NCBI GenBank assembly: GCA_947371715.1
Contig: CANBQQ010000089.1
Span: forward strand, 1 to 9,282
Length of the DNA stretch: 9,282 nucleotides
Source: Flavipsychrobacter stenotrophus
Lineage (GTDB): Bacteria > Bacteroidota > Bacteroidia > Chitinophagales > Chitinophagaceae
Reading direction: 5' to 3'
How positions within the stretch are numbered: the first letter of the stretch is position 1; each line of letters starts with the position of its first letter. The position numbers and the translations under genes are program-made. The notes under the pieces were generated by a model. It did not search any database, was not told the origin of the DNA, and saw only the letters and a list, made by a program, of their open reading frames with translations. This document shows positions 6,701-9,282 of the stretch, one piece after another.

Positions 6701-9282
6701 GAGTTTATACACTTGCTGTAACTAATGCATGCGGTACTACCAGTACCACAACAAGTTCAATCGTTGTTAACACACCACCAACAGCAGTATCCGCGACAGC
6801 TACACCAACACCATTGTGTAGTGGTACAACTTTAACACTGACAGCAATGGCAACAGACGCCACTACATACACATGGAGAGGCCCGAATTCTTATACTGCC
6901 AGCGGTAATCCGGCGTCGAGAGTAACCAACTCACTATCAGCTGGTATCTATACCGTGTCAGCAATAAATGGCTGCGGCACTGTTACTGCTACTACAGTTT
7001 CAGTTGCCGTAGATGTTATACCTACGATCACAGGTACTTCTACTTTAACAGCAGGAAGCACAATAACTCTTTCTTATGTTCCAACAACTGGTGGCACATG
7101 GACGAGCAGCAGCCCCGCTGTAGCCAACGTGAATGTGAGCGGTGGAGGAGTTAGTGGGTTTTCAGCCGGTACCACTAATATTGTTTATAGTGTAACCAAT
7201 GCCTGTGGCACCAATACTGCTACGCAGGCACTGACAGTATCTACAGCAGTTACAACTTCGGGCCAGCTATATTATAACAGCTTTGATGCCGGTACGCTAA
7301 GCTCTCCAAACTATACAGGTGGGGCGGTTCTTGCGCCGGGCCTGTCTGGTGGAAACTGGACCGGTTCAGCTGCTGTAACACAATTTGCGGGTGGTTCCGG
7401 GCAGGCACTAGCTTTTAGTAGTTCCGCCGGTACCCCAACTTTTACAATGACCATGACCATTCAGCCGGGGTATTCAATGTCTCTTACATCTTATAGTTTC
7501 TGGAGGCAAAGAAGCGCTACCGGTGCACCAAACTATACATTGACCATCAACGGTACGTCTGTAGGATCGGGTACCGCGCCAACGAGCGGTACAGGAACCG
7601 GTACACTATCACTTTCTCCAGCTCTGTCTAACCTAACGGGTACAGTTACTGTTGTACTTGGTGTAAACGGTGCTTCAGGTTCCGGTACATTCAGGGTAGA
7701 TGATTTTACGCTAAGTGGAGTACTTGTTCCTGGCACTGCTGCGCCGGTGATCAATCCTTACCCAACAAATTCTTCCATTATCGAGTTTGCCGGCACATCA
7801 TTTTCTGTCGGTGCAGGTGGTGCGGCCTCTTATCAATGGCAGAGAAATACATCGGGCACTGGCGGTGGTGGTACATGGACAAATATAAATTCCGCTACGC
7901 TGGATGCTACCGGTACTTATAGCGGGTACAGCACTACATCAACAGCTACTACTAATACGCTTACGTTGGCTAATGTTCCACTGGCATGGAATGGCTATGG
8001 TTATCGTTGTGTAGTTACAAATGCTGCCGGAGCAACTTCAACCTCCGCTGCAGGATTACTTACTGTTACCATTCCGCCGCCATGTGCGGGAGTGCCTACT
8101 GCCGGAACTGTGACCCCTGCTTCTGCAACATACTGTGGAACAGGTTCTAATATTCTAACAGCACCATCTCCTACAGCAGGTGGTATCGCTTACAGATGGC
8201 AGTCTTCACCTGACAATGCAGCCTGGTCTAATATAAGCGGTGCAACAAGTAATATATATACTACACCGTCTGTTACCGCAAATACTTACTACAGATCTGT
8301 CGTGACCTGCACAAATACAGGAGATTCAAGCATAACATCAACTTCCGTTATGAATATTAATCCGGTTCCAACAATGACTGTGACTCCTTCAAGTAGTGCA
8401 TTCTGCACGGGTGCAAGCAGTACAGTGTTAAGTGCCAGCGGTGCAGGCATTGGAGGAACTTATTCCTGGTCTCCCACTACAGGACTTTCAGCGTCAACCG
8501 GAGCAAACGTAACGGTTAACTCTTTATCTTCTGCCTCAGTAGTGTATACAGTATCAGGAACGAACACATTTACTTGTACCAGCAATGCAACTGCCACAAT
8601 TAATTACCCAGGTGTTAATGCACTATCGGTTACGCCAACTACAACATCTATTTGCGCAGCGCCAGGTCAGTTACTATCAGCCTCGGCAAATCTATATCCA
8701 ATGCCAACACAGGCATTTGAAGGAAATATATCCACTGAAGGGTGGACCACGAGCGGAACGACTGCATGGGGGTCGGTTAACTTACCTTTTACCTGGTCTT
8801 CTACCACGATATCAGGATCGGGTAAAGCCTATGTTCTGGATAACAGAAGCGGGGCAACTACGGCATCTCAATTAGTGTCTCCTTCATTTTCTCTTGCTGA
8901 CTACGCAACTGCATCGATCAGCTACAATTATTTTTACGATCTGGGGGCAACTACCAATGACTCAGGTAACGTGGCTATATCTATCGATGGCGGTAGTACG
9001 TGGGTTAGCTTATGGAGAGCGCCTAATAGCTGGCCGGGTAGTGGCACCTATTCCATGAACGGGATTTCCAATACTATCAGCCTTACACCTTATGTTGGTA
9101 ATGCCAATGTTAAAGTAAGGTTTGGCTTCTATAAATTTGGCGCGGCTGCCTCGTGGTTGTATTTTGTTGACAATGTTGCGATCACAGGAACTGCCGCGCA
9201 GTCAGCTTACACATGGTCTCCGTCAGCAGGGTTGACGACAACTACCGGAGGAGTAATGGCTACACCGACCGTTACAACAACG
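583..9282 (+). CDS. Giant modular surface protein, Ig-like repeats with propeller and jelly-roll domains (3' partial)
   Basis: One frame is open for 2900 codons from the ATG at 583 to the window edge with no stop. In-frame stops at 553 and 568 make this the most upstream ATG. A second in-frame ATG at 613 (Met11) is an alternative start, and neither has a Shine-Dalgarno site. After a signal peptide (1-41), the protein is built from Ig-like, BIG2-like, IPT/TIG-like, FG-GAP/VCBS propeller and jelly-roll modules, listed separately. Composition is dominated by Thr, Ser, Ala, Gly and Val, with few charged residues outside the propeller, as in long bacterial adhesins. No protease, glycosidase or other catalytic motif was recognised. 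The likely role is adhesion or substrate binding at the cell surface or in the matrix. Type IX secretion is plausible for the phylum, but the C-terminus that would show a sorting domain is missing. The name is a domain-based description; no specific homologue is claimed. Confidence 0.93.
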   Translation, partial: MKQNYKSEVKMYGVTRTNYGRLLIIGCFFFLSQLLFVKAEAQISFTGEYFNNFNSFVGTSGSVPSGWAFGGVPATYQGVGTGTGNAGGVYAYGSSGENSLGYLHSGTPFNATIWTATFTNSTGAAISSLSVSFDLEQWRGGGGNTDFWTSVTVNGVAMSGFPVTGQQTAIASPPLVTPKSATISTSIAAGATFTVVFNSSNGAGSDNGIAIDNFKMCVPGKAFTTTLTSNSPVSAPAALTFSSTVTTTGSTSPYTYSWAGPSTVGSTTTTTGTGTITPSSTANSGTYSLTVTDALSCTSIATTTATVNAGGCSGTPSTGGTATAGRADVCTGTSTTVSIGATGAPGTGFTYLWEQSNDGSTGWATVSGGSGSTTVTYTTPNLSSPVFYRCKTTCTASSLFAYSSVAGITISTVAPSGVSATATPNPICAGSTLSLAGAATNGVSYSWAGPGSFSATSLSTTRTSITAGGAGSYTLSAINGCGTSTVTTSSVTVYTGVPTGLSAALGTNPICAGSTLTLTGTATNATSFSWAGPGGYSDANAIATQTASTAAAGIYTLSATNACGTATLTTASVVVHSATPTISSAVITSANPLCSGANLTLTGSATSATSFSWAGPGALTNSATAVASRTAITTAWAGIYTFTATNSCGSSTLTTVPLVVGSAPTSLTITGSPSFSVCAGSSFSLAANATSYITPTYSWRGPGLSSTTINPLVRSGATTAMTGTYTLTAATGCGNSSITATYSVNPLPVAGTITPSTPAVQVGTSITLSNPTATGTGVWSTSAGTGSVTIDAGGVATGLTLGTATISYTSTSAAGCGPVYATRVISINGPSPTITSFAPQTGLPGSTVVINGANFDATPANNIVYFGATQAIVNAGASTTLILSVTVPAGATYAPVTVTTSGNYTAYSDTNFTPIYNNTGFRTDSLVFKGSVILTAGATPFSGAIGDMNNDGKPDLVVNNSATVSGSGTPSISIFENVMTGAGVISGASYSLTSTLTDGIGTKSPNNIKLADIDGDGKLDIIVPLLDAVGSSTMIVYLNTTSGTGIPTFAVHTDVTAGPFSSVAAINDFDGDGKPDIAVSGGLGAIYVLPNISTPGAAAFGPVVTIPAGGAPSSVCIADLDGDGKPDVAVPNSGSNGASPATYSGSTVTIARNTSTYGNISFGTSVSLSVGSGPIDIAAGDIDNDGKNDLVVTNFNDATFSVLINTSTSGTLTSGSFAAHTDIATGNAPTGIAVADLNGDGKLDVVVSNNTDNTVSMFRNLASGSSVTLAFAPVLNFGTGSRPVTVTIGDLDGDGYPDVVTGNRGTSAATANTITILKNYPVPPIGQTTGSTTVCAGTSTTFSNTVTGGNWTVSNAINATITASGGVLTGLSAGTDTVIYYTTFGGDTSYAYTVVTISPASPIVMAHASVTTLCTGSDLTLTGSITGSSVYVWTGPNGFTSTDLNPAAITVGTASAGIYTLTASNSCGTVTATTSNIIVNVTPSPSITGTAVIPSGSSTSLTINGNDGDIVYYSWTGGSHSSVTIDASGAYSFTVTPASTTTYTIDSVRALAGCFAIVTGESATITIDMGCTVAPTAVTANLSSAAVCDGGTLTLTGSATNGLTYQWDGPDGYLSNDLNPASFTVSTASAGVYTLSATNACGTSTATASFNVLTVPASVSASLSSSTICEGQSLTLTGAATGATSYTWNFPDGGTSTDLNPAATTTTTLSAGIYTLTATNSCGSTSASSSALTINTVPSAVIASANPGTLCSGNLLTLTGSATNAVSYNWNYPNGGTSTDLNPAAFTTTTMSAGVYTLTATNTCGSTIATTSSVVVNSLPFAVTADAMPLSLCTGQTLTLTGSASSATSYSWSGPAGYSSTGANTSFITATAAASGVYTLSAINGCGTVTATSPAVTVSGVPTGVSAAVLPTTVCLGSAFTLSGSATSSTSYSWSGPDSYTSTDEDPVAIVATASSGGIYTLSATNSCGTTTATTASVSVITVPTGVVATSNATTLCSGQTLTLTGSPAGATSYQWTGPNSYSQTVRNPAGFAVNTLSAGVYTLAVTNACGTTSTTTSSIVVNTPPTAVSATATPTPLCSGTTLTLTAMATDATTYTWRGPNSYTASGNPASRVTNSLSAGIYTVSAINGCGTVTATTVSVAVDVIPTITGTSTLTAGSTITLSYVPTTGGTWTSSSPAVANVNVSGGGVSGFSAGTTNIVYSVTNACGTNTATQALTVSTAVTTSGQLYYNSFDAGTLSSPNYTGGAVLAPGLSGGNWTGSAAVTQFAGGSGQALAFSSSAGTPTFTMTMTIQPGYSMSLTSYSFWRQRSATGAPNYTLTINGTSVGSGTAPTSGTGTGTLSLSPALSNLTGTVTVVLGVNGASGSGTFRVDDFTLSGVLVPGTAAPVINPYPTNSSIIEFAGTSFSVGAGGAASYQWQRNTSGTGGGGTWTNINSATLDATGTYSGYSTTSTATTNTLTLANVPLAWNGYGYRCVVTNAAGATSTSAAGLLTVTIPPPCAGVPTAGTVTPASATYCGTGSNILTAPSPTAGGIAYRWQSSPDNAAWSNISGATSNIYTTPSVTANTYYRSVVTCTNTGDSSITSTSVMNINPVPTMTVTPSSSAFCTGASSTVLSASGAGIGGTYSWSPTTGLSASTGANVTVNSLSSASVVYTVSGTNTFTCTSNATATINYPGVNALSVTPTTTSICAAPGQLLSASANLYPMPTQAFEGNISTEGWTTSGTTAWGSVNLPFTWSSTTISGSGKAYVLDNRSGATTASQLVSPSFSLADYATASISYNYFYDLGATTNDSGNVAISIDGGSTWVSLWRAPNSWPGSGTYSMNGISNTISLTPYVGNANVKVRFGFYKFGAAASWLYFVDNVAITGTAAQSAYTWSPSAGLTTTTGGVMATPTVTTT
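706..1233 (+). other. Jelly-roll domain 1 (lectin-like, N-terminal)
   Basis: Residues about 42-217 form a non-repetitive globular module at the start of the mature protein. It opens with an aromatic-rich strand (YFNNFNSF, 49-56), includes ATFTNSTG and LSVSFDLEQW strands (116-138), and ends with the motif GIAIDNFKM (208-216). A final [IV]D[DN][FV] strand after two beta sheets is typical of the concanavalin-like/jelly-roll domains common in Bacteroidota surface proteins. Binding of carbohydrate is the usual role for such folds but is inferred here. The G8 tract lies inside this domain. Confidence 0.6.
1000..1007 (+). repeat. G8 homopolymer tract inside the coding sequence
   Basis: Eight consecutive G bases, followed by CGG, encode Gly140-Gly143 in the first jelly roll. 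Gain of one G would put translation into a frame that stops at TAA 1011-1013. Loss of one G would lead to a stop at TAA 1040-1042. Either change would truncate the protein at roughly 145-153 residues. This is the longest G run noticed in the gene; a G6 run is at 5905-5910. It could be a slippage-prone contingency site, a sequencing-error hazard, or neither. Confidence 0.85.
1237..1818 (+). other. Two Ig-like domains after jelly roll 1
   Basis: Residues about 220-312 hold a first Ig/PKD-like module with a YTYSWAGP core strand (254-261) and a closing strand GTYSLTVTDALSC (285-297). Residues 313-412 hold a second one of a different type, with VCTGTSTTVSI, a YLWEQSNDGSTGW strand (351-363) and FYRCKTTC (387-394). 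The second resembles the domain at residues 2500-2594 (YRWQSSPDNAAW, YYRSVVTC), so this subtype occurs at both ends of the visible stalk. The likely role is spacing and rigidity. Confidence 0.65.
1825..2820 (+). repeat. Ig-like repeats R1-R4, 83-84 residues each
   Basis: Four tandem Ig-like repeats span residues about 415-746. Each has an opening NPxCAGS-type strand, a TLTGxATN strand, a central SYSWAGPG core with the conserved Trp, and a closing AGxYTLxATNxCG strand. Cysteine pairs are 428/481, 511/563, 594/648 and 678/733, 52-55 residues apart, so each repeat probably holds one intradomain disulfide. First-cysteine spacing is 83, 83 and 84 residues. R4 is the most divergent, with an insertion before its Trp (SYITPTYSW). 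Confidence 0.85.
2821..3066 (+). other. BIG2-like domain 1
   Basis: Residues 747-828 differ from the neighbouring Ig repeats. They show the bacterial Ig group 2 pattern: GTSITLS, a GVWSTS strand, VTIDAGGVATGLTLGTATISY (788-808), then a closing strand. The G[VL]xGLxxGTxxIxY signature recurs at residues 1366-1381 and 2190-2202. It lies between the R1-R4 stalk and the IPT-propeller section. Confidence 0.7.
3067..3318 (+). other. IPT/TIG-like domain
   Basis: Residues 829-912 carry the classic IPT/TIG opening: PTITSFAPQTGLPGSTVVING (832-852) followed by ANFDATPANNIVYFGATQA. After this come a VPAGAT turn and a closing PVTVTTSGN strand. The order is xItsfxPxxGxxGtxVxIxGxnF, then xVxFG, then VPxG, and matches the family well. 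It sits directly before the propeller, a pairing common in Bacteroidota surface proteins, and probably serves as a linker or platform. Confidence 0.85.
3340..4542 (+). other. FG-GAP/VCBS beta-propeller, seven calcium-binding motifs
   Basis: Residues about 920-1320 contain seven copies of the Dx[DN]xDGxxD loop followed by a hydrophobic strand such as IAV or VVV. Motif starts are D947, D1012, D1068, D1119, D1181, D1236 and D1290, spaced 65, 56, 51, 62, 55 and 54 residues. All seven keep the calcium-coordinating acidic or Asn positions; blade 1 reads DMNNDGKPD, blade 5 DIDNDGKND and blade 6 DLNGDGKLD. Seven such motifs match the integrin-alpha-like seven-bladed propeller, so this is probably one complete propeller that binds calcium and acts as a protein- or sugar-binding head. 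This stretch has more Asp than the rest of the protein. Confidence 0.9.
4561..4782 (+). other. BIG2-like domain 2
   Basis: Residues 1327-1400 follow the propeller. They show VCAGTSTTF, GGNWTVSN, ATITASGGVLTGLSAGTDTV and IYY strands, matching the BIG2-like pattern at 747-828 and 2147-2222. Unlike a classic BIG2 domain, it opens with the Cys-containing CAGT strand of the Ig repeats, so it looks intermediate between the two types. Confidence 0.6.
4786..5034 (+). repeat. Ig-like repeat R5
   Basis: Residues about 1402-1484 form one canonical Cys-paired Ig repeat with cysteines at 1414 and 1467 (53 apart). It has the VWTGPNGF core, the STDLNPAA linker and the AGIYTLTASNSCG closing strand. The STDLNPAA linker is shared with R7 and R8 and not with R1-R4, so R5 belongs to the C-terminal repeat lineage even though a divergent domain separates it from R6. 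Confidence 0.8.
5035..5298 (+). other. Divergent Ig-like domain between R5 and R6
   Basis: Residues 1485-1572 keep the Ig outline (ITGTAVIPSGSSTSLTI, YYSWTGG core, ASGAYSFTVTPASTTTYTI) but lack the first cysteine. They have a single Cys at 1554 in place of the NxCG pair, so no intradomain disulfide is expected from the usual positions. A further cysteine, 1571, falls in the linker to R6. Confidence 0.55.
5305..7020 (+). repeat. Ig-like repeats R6-R12, 82-residue period
   Basis: Seven tandem Ig-like repeats span residues about 1575-2146. Cysteine pairs are 1588/1641, 1669/1722, 1751/1804, 1833/1886, 1915/1968, 1997/2050 and 2079/2131, each 52-53 apart. First-cysteine spacing is 81 and then 82 five times, a nearly perfect 246-bp period. 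R7 and R8 replace the usual W-x-GP core with WNFPDGG or WNYPNGG; the others keep WSGP, WTGP, WRGP or WDGP. R6 reads SNDLNPAS, and R7 and R8 both read STDLNPAA. The array probably forms a stiff disulfide-stabilised stalk. Confidence 0.88.
7021..7248 (+). other. BIG2-like domain 3
   Basis: Residues 2147-2222 carry PTITGTSTLTAGSTITLSY, GGTWTSSSPAVANVNVS and GVSGFSAGTTNIVYSVTN, the BIG2-like layout. A single cysteine (2208) sits in an NACGT motif copied from the closing strand of the Ig repeats. The domain joins the R6-R12 stalk to jelly roll 2. Confidence 0.7.
7261..7728 (+). other. Jelly-roll domain 2
   Basis: Residues 2227-2382 open with QLYYNSFDAGTLSSPNY and include GNWTGSAAVTQFAGGSGQAL, a SYSFWRQRSATG strand (2323-2334), YTLTINGTSVGSG and TVTVVLGVNG strands. 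They end in FRVDDFTLSG (2371-2380). The VDDF ending matches the IDNF ending of jelly roll 1 and VDNV of jelly roll 3. The fold is of the lectin/galactose-binding-like beta-sandwich kind. Ligand unknown. Confidence 0.65.
7735..8622 (+). other. Three Ig-like domains after jelly roll 2
   Basis: Residues 2385-2680 contain three Ig-like modules of varied type. The first (about 2385-2498) has SYQWQRNTSG and YGYRCVVTNAAG, close to the classical Ig core. The second (2500-2594) has YCGTGSN, YRWQSSPDNAAW and YYRSVVTC, similar to residues 313-412. The third (2595-2680) has FCTGASSTVLSASG (Cys2608), YSWSPTTGLSASTG (Trp2629) and VVYTVSGTNTFTC. The third is the intact template for the interrupted domain that follows. 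Confidence 0.65.
8623..9282 (+). other. Ig-like domain split by an inserted domain (partial)
   Basis: Residues 2681-2705 begin like the preceding Ig domain, with SICAAPGQLLSASA (Cys2691), and then stop matching it. The expected core strand YTWSPSAGLTTTTGG appears only at 2876-2890, after the jelly roll at 2707-2870. In the intact neighbour the distance from the first Cys to the core Trp is 21 residues (2608 to 2629); here it is 187 (2691 to 2878). The domain therefore carries an insertion of about 166 residues between its second and third strands. The rest runs off the window. Confidence 0.7.
8701..9192 (+). other. Jelly-roll domain 3 (cleaved-adhesin/MAM-like), nested
   Basis: Residues about 2707-2870 contain AFEGNISTEGWTTSG (2711-2725), KAYVLDNRSG, ASQLVSPSFSLADY (2842-free region, nt 8866-8907), SYNYFYDLG, VAISIDGGSTWVSLW and LYFVDNVAITG. 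The order FEGxxxxxGWxxSG, then a LVSPxFSL strand, then a SIDGGSTW strand, then a VDNV ending matches the cleaved-adhesin/choice-of-anchor-J and MAM-like beta sandwiches of Bacteroidota surface proteins. A role in binding carbohydrate or protein is inferred. It sits inside an Ig-like domain. Confidence 0.7.

Noticed and set aside
5305..7020. A CRISPR array or mobile-element repeat
   Set aside because: The 246-bp periodicity is a protein repeat in one reading frame; units differ at synonymous sites and there are no short identical repeats with unique spacers. No transposase or terminal inverted repeats are present.
7533..7754. Minus-strand open frames at 1440-1622, 2214-2498, 3300-3803, 6153-6344 and 7533-7754
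   Set aside because: All are antisense to the giant gene, rich in Val, Ala, Pro and Thr as expected from reversing Thr/Ala/Gly-rich repeats, and none resembles a known protein.
8585..8875. Plus-strand 96-codon frame at 8585-8875
   Set aside because: It is out of frame with the giant protein and crosses the well-supported Ig and jelly-roll 3 modules; its Gln/Leu/His/Arg-rich product looks like a frame shadow.

Overview
The window looks like chromosomal DNA from a Bacteroidota bacterium, most likely the Chitinophagaceae/Sphingobacteriales side of the phylum. The reasons are a Bacteroidota-style start region with no Shine-Dalgarno sequence, TAnnTTTG-like promoter elements, signal peptides that end in AxA followed by Q, and a giant Thr/Ser/Ala/Gly-rich surface protein made of cysteine-paired Ig-like repeats. 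The lineage is inferred from style; there is no marker gene.

Layout. (1) Positions 74 to 1 on the minus strand hold the first 24 codons of a gene for an exported protein. They are almost entirely signal peptide, and the gene runs off the left edge. (2) Positions 75-582 are a 508-bp AT-rich divergent intergenic region with no credible gene. It holds two candidate promoters and a 13-bp inverted repeat with an extra direct copy. (3) Positions 583-9282 are one uninterrupted plus-strand reading frame of 2900 codons that is still open at the right edge. Every 60-base block from 583 onward was translated and no in-frame stop was found. Because the frame has no stop in the window, short ORFs on both strands across this stretch are shadows.

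The giant protein is modular. In order it has: a signal peptide (1-41); a jelly-roll domain (about 42-217); two Ig-like domains (220-412); four Cys-paired Ig-like repeats R1-R4 (415-746); a BIG2-like domain (747-828); an IPT/TIG-like domain (829-912); a seven-motif FG-GAP/VCBS calcium-binding beta-propeller (about 920-1320); a second BIG2-like domain (1327-1400); repeat R5; a divergent Ig domain; repeats R6-R12 (1575-2146); a third BIG2-like domain (2147-2222); a second jelly roll (2227-2382); three more Ig-like domains (2385-2680); and a further Ig-like domain split by a third jelly roll (2707-2870).

The simplest reading is a very long cell-surface or secreted adhesin. Ig modules would form a stalk, and the propeller and jelly rolls would be carbohydrate- or protein-binding heads along it. 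Export by the Sec system and then the type IX secretion system is plausible for this phylum, but the C-terminal sorting domain that would show it lies outside the window. No multi-gene system (defence, CRISPR, mobile element, biosynthesis) is visible. The points most worth following up are the nested jelly roll, the propeller set within the stalk, a G8 tract that could switch the gene on and off, and the structured divergent intergenic region.
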